DNA of 13,980 nt from an uncultured Rhodoplanes sp. (GTDB taxonomy: Bacteria; Pseudomonadota; Alphaproteobacteria; Rhizobiales; Xanthobacteraceae): contig CAKZHN010000392.1 in NCBI GenBank assembly GCA_936924235.1, forward strand, positions 1 to 13,980, read 5' to 3'. The notes beneath the pieces were generated by a model. The model saw only the letters and a list, made by a program, of their open reading frames with translations. It was not told where the DNA came from and did no database searches. The position numbers and the translations under genes are program-made. Positions 1-6,475 of this stretch are shown piece after piece. Numbering within the stretch: position 1 is the first letter of the stretch; every line of letters starts with the position of its first letter.

Positions 1-406
1 AAAATGGTACAGAGAGCGCGGTGAGACGCAGAGTGCGGCCGGCTTGCCGAGTCCGCTGCTTTGGGGCGCCACGGCCGGCGTGCTGAACTTCCTTCCCTAC
101 GTCGGTCCCGCAATCGTCGCTGTCGTCCTGCTCATTCTTGGACTCATCACGTTGCCGACGTTGCCCGGGGCGTTCCTCGCGCCGGCTCTGTTCGTGGGGT
201 TCACGACCGCCGAAGGCCACTTCATCACGCCGAGCCTTGTCGGACGGCAGCTGACCATGAGCCCGCTGGCGCTGTTTCTGTCCCTCGCCTTCTGGACCTG
301 GCTTTGGGGACCTTTGGGGACCTTCCTCGCCGCGCCCATTCTGATCGCGGCCACCGTCATCCAGCAGCATCTCACTGAAGGCAGCGGACGCAAGCTGCCG
401 GGCTGA
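1..406 (+). CDS. AI-2E/PerM-family transporter, C-terminal part (truncated at window edge)
   Basis: The frame is open from base 2 to the TGA at 404-406. From about base 41 the product matches the C-terminal third of AI-2E/PerM family inner-membrane proteins: GLPSPLLWG, then NFLPYVGP, then a polar turn with ITPSLVGR, then FWTWLWGPLGTFLAAP. It has about three hydrophobic segments. Members are putative exporters or channels of usually 350-400 residues, so most of the gene lies to the left. In the family the residues just before GLP form a hydrophobic helix. Here bases 2-40 read as a charged stretch (KWYRERGETQSAA) and no other frame restores a helix, so the extreme left end may be a contig-end error or a rearrangement. 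TTG 44 could be called as a start but would cut the family fold in half. The family call is firm; the substrate is unknown. Confidence 0.75.
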   Translation, partial: KWYRERGETQSAAGLPSPLLWGATAGVLNFLPYVGPAIVAVVLLILGLITLPTLPGAFLAPALFVGFTTAEGHFITPSLVGRQLTMSPLALFLSLAFWTWLWGPLGTFLAAPILIAATVIQQHLTEGSGRKLPG

Positions 407-444
407 CTTGTGCGTCGCGGCGCAGGATTCGTCGATGCATCAAA

Positions 445-481
445 AGCAAAACGGGCGGCCGGTGTGGCCACCCGTTTTGCT
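445..481. terminator. Bidirectional hairpin terminator between convergent genes
   Basis: An 11-bp perfect inverted repeat (AGCAAAACGGG at 445-455, CCCGTTTTGCT at 471-481) encloses an inner GGCC/GGCC pairing. The A-rich and T-rich arm ends give a short U run in either direction. It lies between the end of the AI-2E gene (406) and the end of the convergent DUF3309 gene (498), where a shared terminator is expected. A REP-like repeat is an alternative that cannot be tested from one copy. Confidence 0.75.
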
Positions 482-497
482 GCGCTCCGCTGATCGG

Positions 498-653
498 CTA
501 GATGCGGCCTAACAAGGCCAGGATCACGACGATCACCAGGATCGTGCCGACGATCCCGCCTGGGCCATACCCCCAACCGCTGCTGTATCCCCAGGTCGGC
601 AACGCGCCAAGCAGAATGAGGATCAGAATGACGATCAAGATGGTGGACAACAT
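498..653 (-). CDS. DUF3309-type small hydrophobic membrane peptide
   Basis: The 51-residue product starts MLSTILIVILILILLG, has a central loop ALPTWGYSSGWGYGPGG, and ends in a second hydrophobic run (TILVIVVILALL) followed by GRI. This two-helix pattern with a Trp/Tyr/Gly-rich middle is that of DUF3309 peptides, common in Alphaproteobacteria and often seen with stress-response genes; no biochemical role is known to me. The start at 653 is preferred because GGAGG (complement of 659-663) sits five bases upstream and because DUF3309 proteins begin at this Met. A start at 725 in the same frame would add 24 polar residues with no family match. The gene is divergent from the metallopeptidase, and a possible EcfG-type promoter lies upstream. 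Confidence 0.8.
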   Translation of the reverse strand: MLSTILIVILILILLGALPTWGYSSGWGYGPGGIVGTILVIVVILALLGRI

Positions 654-697
654 CGATGCCTCCGCATCCACAACTCGTTGATTCCCCTTGGCCGAAA

Positions 698-723
698 CAA
701 TGCGATCGACTTTTGAAAGTTCC
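698..723 (-). promoter_or_regulatory. Possible EcfG-type promoter for the DUF3309 gene
   Basis: On the minus strand GGAAC (complement of 719-723) is followed after 16 bases by CATT (complement of 699-702). This is three of four matches to the -10 in the alphaproteobacterial general-stress consensus GGAAC-N16/17-CGTT. The distance to the start at 653 is about 45 bases, suitable for a short leader. It is weaker than the plus-strand copy; the case rests on the perfect -35 and the divergent pairing. Confidence 0.4.
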
Positions 724-763
724 ATCGTGCAAAGTGCAGGGTGCCGAAGGTTCGCCGTCTGCA

Positions 764-789
764 GGAACCTTCTTTGAAACAGCAGCGTT
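764..789 (+). promoter_or_regulatory. EcfG-type general stress promoter for the metallopeptidase gene
   Basis: GGAAC at 764-768, a 17-base spacer and CGTT at 786-789 reproduce the EcfG/RpoE2 consensus GGAAC-N16/17-CGTT exactly. The -10 ends 28 bases before the ATG at 818, giving a short leader. Known biology: such promoters are read by the PhyR-NepR-EcfG general stress system of Alphaproteobacteria. That this site is used is an inference. Confidence 0.6.
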
Positions 790-817
790 GAGGTGCGCTT
801 TCCAACATTGGCGGATC

Positions 818-1978
818 ATGAAGCTCTTCGAGTGCCAGAAGTGCGGCCAGTTGCTTCATTTCGAGAACACGCGCTGCGAAAGCTGCGGTTCTCAACTGGG
901 CTATCTGCGCGCACGCGAAACGCTCTCGGTTGTCGAGCCGGATGGCGACGTGTGGCGCGCGTTGGCCGAGCCCGAGAGGCGGTACCGGTTCTGTGCCAAC
1001 GCGCAGTACGACGTTTGCAATTGGATGGTCGACGACGATCGGCCGAGCGATTACTGCGCGGCCTGCCGGCACAACCAGACCGTTCCCGATCTGTCGATCG
1101 CAGAAAACATCGTGCGCTGGCGGAAGCTCGAATTCGCCAAGCATCGCCTCATCTACACTTTGCTCAAGCTGCGGCTGCCGCTTGCCACCAGGGCGGAAGA
1201 CCCTGACGGGCTGGCCTTCGACTTCCTGCATCCCGAGGCGCTTTCGCCGGATGGCACAGCTGCGCCGGTCATGACCGGCCACGCAAGCGGTGTGATCACC
1301 ATCAATCTGGATGAAGCCGACGACGCCCAGCGCGAACGCATTCGCACCGAGATGGGCGAACCCTATCGCACACTGCTCGGCCACTTCCGGCACGAGATCG
1401 GCCATTACTACTGGGACCGGCTCATCGCCGACACGGACAATCTCGAAAAATTCCGTGAAGTGTTCGGCGACGAACGTCGCGACTATGCGGAAGCGCTCAA
1501 GCAGAACTACGAAAACGGCCCGCCAGCCAACTGGCAGGAGAATTTCGTCTCGACCTACGCGTCCTGCCATCCATGGGAGGACTTTGCCGAGACCTGGGCG
1601 CACTACTTCCACATGATCGACACGCTGGAGACCGCGCGGGCGTTCGGTCTCAGTGTGCGCCCGCGCGTCGCGGCGGGCGGGGACCTCGCCACCAAGTTCG
1701 ATTTTGATCCGCACCGCGCGGCGATCGAGCCCATCATCGACGGCTGGGTGTCGCTGACCATCGCGGCCAATGCGATCAATCGCAGCATGGGCCTGCCGGA
1801 CCTCTATCCCTTCGTCCTGGCACCCCCGATCGTCACCAAGCTGACCTTCATCCACGATTGCATCCGCAGCACGCCGCGGCAAAAGCAGCCTTCCGCGCGG
1901 CCGCCGGCGCCGGACTGGCACAAGTTTTCTCGAATCGGAGGTATCGCGAGCAAAATCTTTGCTAAAGTGCAGGCCTGA
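818..1978 (+). CDS. Zinc-ribbon, zinc-binding metallopeptidase family protein (HEIGH)
   Basis: The 386-residue product opens with a zinc ribbon: CxxC at residues 6-9 (CQKC) and 20-23 (CESC). A second Cys-rich stretch follows (CANAQYDVCNW, then YCAACRHNQ). A metallopeptidase core carries HEIGH at 192-196 in GHFRHEIGHYYWD. Downstream, WEDFAETWAHYFHMID contains acidic residues that could supply the third zinc ligand. This layout matches the family annotated as putative zinc-binding metallopeptidase (Peptidase_Mx); substrate and physiological role are not established. The start at 818 is chosen because the zinc ribbon follows at once; the frame stays open further upstream but without family-like sequence and across the promoter. 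The SD is weak (GGCGGA). It lies divergent to the DUF3309 gene behind an EcfG-type promoter and ends 20 bases before the NicX-like gene with no terminator in the gap. Confidence 0.8.
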   Translation: MKLFECQKCGQLLHFENTRCESCGSQLGYLRARETLSVVEPDGDVWRALAEPERRYRFCANAQYDVCNWMVDDDRPSDYCAACRHNQTVPDLSIAENIVRWRKLEFAKHRLIYTLLKLRLPLATRAEDPDGLAFDFLHPEALSPDGTAAPVMTGHASGVITINLDEADDAQRERIRTEMGEPYRTLLGHFRHEIGHYYWDRLIADTDNLEKFREVFGDERRDYAEALKQNYENGPPANWQENFVSTYASCHPWEDFAETWAHYFHMIDTLETARAFGLSVRPRVAAGGDLATKFDFDPHRAAIEPIIDGWVSLTIAANAINRSMGLPDLYPFVLAPPIVTKLTFIHDCIRSTPRQKQPSARPPAPDWHKFSRIGGIASKIFAKVQA

Positions 1979-1998
1979 TTTTTGGAGGCGCGGCGGCC

Positions 1999-3060
1999 AT
2001 GCATGAATCCATCAATCACGCCAAACTCGCGATGCTGTTTCGGCGGGAGTTCCAGCTCTGCAATGTGCAGAAGGGCGAGACCATCGTCCTCCTGAGCGAT
2101 CTCGGCGCACGACGCGACTACGTGTCCGCGGCGTTTGCGGCTGCCGAGGACCTCGGCGCGGATGCCTATGAAATGTGCGTCAACGCGATGCCGTCCTGGA
2201 CCAAGGTCGGCGTCGAGACGGTCGGCCGCTGCAAGGGCACGCTCGACGCCATCAAGGCCGCTGACATGCTGGTCTGCCTGCACATTCCGCTGTTCACGCG
2301 CTGGCTCAAGGAGGCGCGCGACGCCGGCACCCGGGTGCTGATGGTGATCGATGGCCCCGACGAGCTCGAGGAGCTGATGGCGCCGCCGGGGCTGAAGGAG
2401 GCCGTTGTTTACGCCGACCAGCGGCTGAAGCGCGCCAAGACCATGCGCATCACGCGGCCCGGCGGCACCGATCTCACCGTGCAGCTCGGCGAATATCCGA
2501 CCATGAGCCAGTACGGCTATGCGGAGACCGCGGGCCGGTTCGACCACTGGGGCGCCGGCCACGTCCACACCTTCCCGAACGAAGGGTCGGCGAACGGCAC
2601 CGTGGTGTTCGCGCCGGGCGACATCATCGTGCTGCCCTATTGCCGCTACGTGCAGGACGAGGTGCGGCTCGACATCCGCGACGGCTTCATCCGCAAGATC
2701 GAAGGCGGCCTCGACGCCAAGCTGATGAGCGACTGGCTCGACGGCAACAAGGCCAATTCCGGCGACATGGACGGCCACGCCATCTCGCATCTCGGCTGGG
2801 GCCTCAACCCGCAGGCCCGCTGGGACGCGATCGCGCTGAACGGCGCCGATCCCAAGCGCCATCATGCGGGCGCGCGCTGCTTCGCCGGCAATTTCCTGTT
2901 CTCGACCGGACCGAACTCGCAGAGCGGCGGCAAGCGCACCACCAAAGGCCATTACGACGTGCCGATGCGCGACTGCACGGTGACGCTCGACAACGACGTG
3001 ATCATCGAGCACGGCCGGTTCGCCGACGAGAAGATGCGCGTCATGCGGGTGGCGCGCTGA
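1999..3060 (+). CDS. NicX-like 2,5-dihydroxypyridine 5,6-dioxygenase family protein
   Basis: The 353-residue product matches the NicX (2,5-dihydroxypyridine dioxygenase) family along its length, most clearly in the C-terminal half: GRFDHW, FPNEGSANGTVV, ISHLGWGLNPQARW, GNFLFSTGPN, GGKRTTKGHYDVPMRDC. In NicX from Pseudomonas the Fe(II) ligands, as I recall them, are His265, His318 and Asp320. The equivalents here are His264 in SHLGWG and His318/Asp320 in GHYDVP, so the metal site looks intact. NicX opens 2,5-dihydroxypyridine to N-formylmaleamate in the cytoplasm; the exact substrate here is unproven. Pipelines often label such proteins leucyl aminopeptidase (M29/AmpS-like), which I consider less likely given the ligand match. 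GGAGG at 1984-1988 lies ten bases before the ATG. It is the first gene of a tight plus-strand block. Confidence 0.75.
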   Translation: MHESINHAKLAMLFRREFQLCNVQKGETIVLLSDLGARRDYVSAAFAAAEDLGADAYEMCVNAMPSWTKVGVETVGRCKGTLDAIKAADMLVCLHIPLFTRWLKEARDAGTRVLMVIDGPDELEELMAPPGLKEAVVYADQRLKRAKTMRITRPGGTDLTVQLGEYPTMSQYGYAETAGRFDHWGAGHVHTFPNEGSANGTVVFAPGDIIVLPYCRYVQDEVRLDIRDGFIRKIEGGLDAKLMSDWLDGNKANSGDMDGHAISHLGWGLNPQARWDAIALNGADPKRHHAGARCFAGNFLFSTGPNSQSGGKRTTKGHYDVPMRDCTVTLDNDVIIEHGRFADEKMRVMRVAR

Positions 3061-3073
3061 CGGCGTTGCGCCG

Positions 3074-4543
3074 ATGAGCACCCCGGCGGCCAGCGCGGTT
3101 GGCATCTCCAAGCATTTCGGCGCGACGCGCGCTCTCGACCAGGTCGAGTTCGACGTCATGCCCGGCGAAATCCACGCGTTGGTCGGCGAGAACGGCGCGG
3201 GCAAGTCGACGCTGGTGCGGATTCTCAGCGGCGTGTATCCGCCAGATCAGGGCGCGATCGCCGTTGACGGCCGGCCGTGTCATTTCAACAGTCCGCACGA
3301 CGCCATCGCGGCCGGGATCGCGACCATCCCGCAGGAACTGCGTCTCGTTCCGGCGCTGTCGGTTGCCGAAAATCTCACGCTCGACAATCCGCCGGTGCGC
3401 CGCAGGCTCGGCATCGCGACGATCGACCGGGCCGCGATGCGCGAGGAGGCGCGGGCGGCGCTGGCCGAGCTCGAATTCGCGCCCGATCCGGACACCCGCG
3501 CCGATCGCCTGAATTTTGCCGGGCGCCAGCTCGTGGCGATCGCCAAGGCGCTGCGCCGGCGCTGCCGGCTGCTCATTCTCGACGAGCCGACCGCGGCGCT
3601 GGAGACGCGTGAGATCGAGCGGCTGTTTACCTTGCTGGCGCGAATGAAGAGCCAGGGCACCGCGATGGTCTACGTGTCGCACCGGCTCGACGAGGTCGTG
3701 GCCCTGGCCGACCGCTGCACGGTGCTGCGTGATGGCCAGGTGGTCGCGGTCAGCCGGCGCGGCTCGTTTGCGGTCCGCGACCTGGTGCAGGCCATGACCG
3801 GCCGTGCCGAGGCGCACATCGGCGACCGCGGCAAGGCGCCCGGCGAAGCCGTCCTGGAAGATGCCGACGAGCGCGCCGATGCGATGCGGCTTCGCGCCAA
3901 CGAGATTGTGGGGCTCGTCGGCCTGCTCGGCAGCGGCACAGGCCGCGTGCTGCGGCGGCTTTACGGTCTTGCGGCCGGCGGCGCGAATGTGCGCGTCCGC
4001 GGCGCGGCCCAGCGGCTCGATCTTCCGATCGATGCCATTCGCTCAGGGATCGGCATGGTGCCCGGCGAGCGGCGGCTCGGGCTGGTGATGAATCTTTCGG
4101 TGCGCGACAACATCCTGCTGCCGAGCCTCGACCGGCTGACGCGCGGCGGCAGCCTCGACCGGTTCGCCGGTGACCGGCTCGTCGGCGAGCTGATGGAACA
4201 ACTTGATGTCCGGCCGCGCAACCCGTCACTGCCGGTGCGAGCCTTGTCGGGTGGCAACCAGCAGAAGGTGATCCTGGCCAAATGGCTGGCGCTCAAGGTC
4301 GGCGTGCTGCTGCTGCAGGAGCCGACGCAGGGCGTGGACATCGTGGCCAAGGCGCAAATCCACGCGCTGATCCGCAAGTTCGCCAACAGCGGCGGCGCGG
4401 TGCTGGCGTCGTCCAGCGATCTTGCAGAGCTGACGCGGCTTTGCGACAGCATCTGCGCGCTCCGCCAGCAAAAGGTCACGGCGCGGTTCGAGGCGGAGCA
4501 GGGCTTTGACGAAAAGCGGCTGCATGCCGCTATCGGCGGGTGA
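3074..4543 (+). CDS. Ribose-type (CUT2) ABC importer ATP-binding protein, tandem NBDs
   Basis: The 489-residue product is a two-domain ATPase like RbsA/MglA and would power the importer encoded by the next two genes. The first domain has Walker A GENGAGKST (38-46) and Walker B LILDEPTAAL (D170, E171), but its signature is degenerate: NFAGRQ (147-152). The second domain has an intact signature LSGGNQQKV (from 391). Its P-loop region is degenerate (GLLGSGTGRV), as is usual in this family, and its Walker B reads LLLQEPTQGVD with Gln415 in place of the usual Asp, Glu416 kept. That leaves one complete composite ATP site. The ATG follows the previous stop by 13 bases with no clear SD, suggesting reinitiation. 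Its stop overlaps the permease start. Family call is firm; substrate unknown. Confidence 0.92.
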   Translation: MSTPAASAVGISKHFGATRALDQVEFDVMPGEIHALVGENGAGKSTLVRILSGVYPPDQGAIAVDGRPCHFNSPHDAIAAGIATIPQELRLVPALSVAENLTLDNPPVRRRLGIATIDRAAMREEARAALAELEFAPDPDTRADRLNFAGRQLVAIAKALRRRCRLLILDEPTAALETREIERLFTLLARMKSQGTAMVYVSHRLDEVVALADRCTVLRDGQVVAVSRRGSFAVRDLVQAMTGRAEAHIGDRGKAPGEAVLEDADERADAMRLRANEIVGLVGLLGSGTGRVLRRLYGLAAGGANVRVRGAAQRLDLPIDAIRSGIGMVPGERRLGLVMNLSVRDNILLPSLDRLTRGGSLDRFAGDRLVGELMEQLDVRPRNPSLPVRALSGGNQQKVILAKWLALKVGVLLLQEPTQGVDIVAKAQIHALIRKFANSGGAVLASSSDLAELTRLCDSICALRQQKVTARFEAEQGFDEKRLHAAIGG

Positions 4544-5478
4544 TGATGGCGAAGCGCTTCAACCTTGCAGGCCAGATTCCGCTGGTCACGCTGGTGGCGC
4601 TGTGCGCCGTCACTGCGCTTCTGACCGGCCGGTTCCTGTCGCCGCTCAACCTGACCAACATCCTGGTGCAGTCCTCGATCATGGCAGTGATCGCCATCGG
4701 CATGACCTTCGTCATCGTCGGCGGCGGTTTCGATCTGTCGGTCGGCTCGACCGTGGCGTTGGCCGGCTGCATCGCCGCGATGACCATGGTGAAACTCGGC
4801 ATCACCGCGGGTGTGTTGGCCGGAGTAGCGACAGGCGCGGCGGTCGGGCTGGCGAACGGATTGATCGTCGCCAAGCTCGGGGTCAATCCGTTCATCACCA
4901 CGCTCGGCACCATGGTGCTGGTGCGCGGGCTCGTTTTCCTGGTCACCGGCGGCGCCCCGGTCGGTGACGATGGCATGCCGCAAGCGTTCATAGCCTTCGG
5001 CTCCGAGCGGCTGCTCGGCGTCCACTATCTGGTCTGGGTTCCGGCGGTGCTGCTGGCCGTGCTGTCCTGGGTGATGCATTGGACGCCCTATGGGCGGCGC
5101 ATTTATGCCACCGGCGGCAACCGCGAGGCGGCGTATCTCTCGGGTGTGCAGGTCGAGCGGATCATCGCCTCGACCTATGTGTGGTGCGGGGCGCTGGCCG
5201 GCCTCGCCGGCGTGATGCTGGCGGCCCGCCTGCAGTCGGGCCAGCCGACCTCCGGCGAGTTCTACGAATTGACCGCCATCGCCGCCGTGGTCCTGGGCGG
5301 GGCGTCGCTGCAGGGCGGCGAAGGCACGCTCTATAAAAGTATCATCGGCGTGTTCATCATGGTCGTGCTGGGCAACAGTTTGAACCTGCTCAATGTCGAT
5401 TCCTACTGGCAGCGCGTCGCCATCGGCGCGGTGATCATTGCCGCCGCCGCGGCAGATCGGCTACGCTCCCGGCGATAG
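4543..5478 (+). CDS. Ribose-type (CUT2) ABC importer permease
   Basis: The 311-residue very hydrophobic product is of the RbsC/AraH/XylH type (BPD_transp_2). Family landmarks are GGGFDLSVGS (about 60-69), NPFITTLGTM (115-124), TGGNREAAYLSG (190-201), the cytoplasmic stretch expected to contact the ATPase, and AIAAVVLGGASLQGGEGT near the C-terminus. It would form the inner-membrane channel, probably as a homodimer. The start codon is ambiguous among GTG 4540, ATG 4543 and ATG 4546. ATG 4543 is chosen because it shares its A with the ATPase stop (TGATG), a standard translational-coupling arrangement. It ends 15 bases before the binding-protein gene. The order ATPase-permease-binding protein forms a complete importer. 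Confidence 0.92.
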   Translation: MMAKRFNLAGQIPLVTLVALCAVTALLTGRFLSPLNLTNILVQSSIMAVIAIGMTFVIVGGGFDLSVGSTVALAGCIAAMTMVKLGITAGVLAGVATGAAVGLANGLIVAKLGVNPFITTLGTMVLVRGLVFLVTGGAPVGDDGMPQAFIAFGSERLLGVHYLVWVPAVLLAVLSWVMHWTPYGRRIYATGGNREAAYLSGVQVERIIASTYVWCGALAGLAGVMLAARLQSGQPTSGEFYELTAIAAVVLGGASLQGGEGTLYKSIIGVFIMVVLGNSLNLLNVDSYWQRVAIGAVIIAAAAADRLRSRR

Positions 5479-5493
5479 ACAGGGGAGATTGCC

Positions 5494-6435
5494 ATGCCGA
5501 TGCTTCGTCGTTCGCTCCTGGGTCGTTCGGTCTTGGCTGCGGCCCTGCTGCTGCCGGCTGCCCTGGTGTCCGCTCCGGCCTCGGCGCAAGAGAAGACCAC
5601 CATCGGCGTCTCCCTCGCCCAGGACGACAACCCGTTCTACATCGCCATGCTGCGCGGCATCCGTGCCCGTGCCCAGGAGCTCGGCTGGGAGGTCGCGACC
5701 GTCTCGGCCAACGAGGACAAGGTCAAGCAGATCAACGGCGTGCAGGACCTGGTGGCGCGCGGCGTGAAGGGCATCCTCATCTCGCCGATCGATGCAGTGG
5801 GCGTGAACGCCGCCTACGACGCCGCCAAGGCCGGCAATGTGCCGATCGTGTCGGTGGCGCGCGGCTCGACCTCGCCGAATCAGACCTTGCATGTGGCCAT
5901 GGACGAGAAGCAGATCGGCCGCGACATTGCCGAATGGACCGCCAAGCAGATCGGCGGCGAGGGCAAGGTTGCGATGCTGCTCGGCCCGAGCGGCGCGCCG
6001 ACGTTCCGCAATCTCGGCGACGGCTATTCCGAAGTGATGGCGAAGCATCCCAAGATCCAGATCGTGTCGAAGAGCGACGGCCCGCTGACCCGCGAGCGCG
6101 GCATCAAGCAGGCCGAGGACGCGCTCGTTGCTAATCCGGACCTCAAGGCGATCTACACCGCCAACGACGACGTTGCGCTCGGGGCCATGCAGGCCGTGCT
6201 CGCCGCCGGCAAGTCGACGCTGGTCACCGGCATGAACGGCGTGCCGCCGGCGCTGCGCGCTGTGAAAGACGGCAAGATGGCGATGACGATCGAGCTCAAT
6301 CCGGTGCTGTGGGGCCGGCTCGGTGTCGATGTGCTCGCGACCTACCTCAAGGGCGATAAGGTCGCGCCGCAGGTGTTCATCAAGCACGTCATCATCGACA
6401 AGACCAACGTCGACGAGAAGCTGCCGAAAACCTGA
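5494..6435 (+). CDS. Periplasmic sugar-type ABC substrate-binding protein (RbsB-like)
   Basis: The 313-residue product has a Sec signal peptide: Arg-rich start (MPMLRRS), hydrophobic core AALLLPAAL, and a likely cleavage after APASA at residue 31. The mature part is a type I periplasmic binding protein with the RbsB-like start TTIGVSLAQDDNPFYIAML, a middle VARGVKGILISPIDA, and the late VTGMNGVPPALRAVKDG. A strong SD AGGGGAG (5481-5487) lies six bases before the ATG, as expected for the most abundant importer component. Although the fold is called sugar-type, its neighbours are aromatic-catabolism genes with no sugar kinase or isomerase, so the ligand may be an aromatic or heterocyclic compound or a glycoside. 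That is inference. Confidence 0.92.
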   Translation: MPMLRRSLLGRSVLAAALLLPAALVSAPASAQEKTTIGVSLAQDDNPFYIAMLRGIRARAQELGWEVATVSANEDKVKQINGVQDLVARGVKGILISPIDAVGVNAAYDAAKAGNVPIVSVARGSTSPNQTLHVAMDEKQIGRDIAEWTAKQIGGEGKVAMLLGPSGAPTFRNLGDGYSEVMAKHPKIQIVSKSDGPLTRERGIKQAEDALVANPDLKAIYTANDDVALGAMQAVLAAGKSTLVTGMNGVPPALRAVKDGKMAMTIELNPVLWGRLGVDVLATYLKGDKVAPQVFIKHVIIDKTNVDEKLPKT

Positions 6436-6475
6436 CCGCGTTTAGGTTCGTCGGCCCGCGGAGAGAGCTGCGACG

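Noticed and set aside
654..725. 24-residue N-terminal extension of the DUF3309 peptide
   Set aside because: DUF3309 peptides start at the Met encoded at 653, which has GGAGG at ideal spacing; the extension is polar.
656..817. N-terminal extension of the metallopeptidase to an upstream ATG
   Set aside because: The extra residues show no family similarity and run through both predicted promoters. ATG 818 puts the zinc ribbon at the N-terminus, as expected.
635..1921. Long minus-strand open frame opposite the metallopeptidase
   Set aside because: It crosses the promoter region and overlaps the DUF3309 gene in another frame; no motif, whereas the plus strand has CxxC pairs and HEIGH.
1949..1963. 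Short inverted repeat AGCAAA-ATC-TTTGCT at the end of the metallopeptidase gene
   Set aside because: AT-rich six-base stem inside the coding sequence with no following T run; not convincing as a terminator.
1804..3204. Long minus-strand open frame opposite the NicX-like gene
   Set aside because: Shadow of the plus-strand gene; low-complexity composition and no domain pattern.
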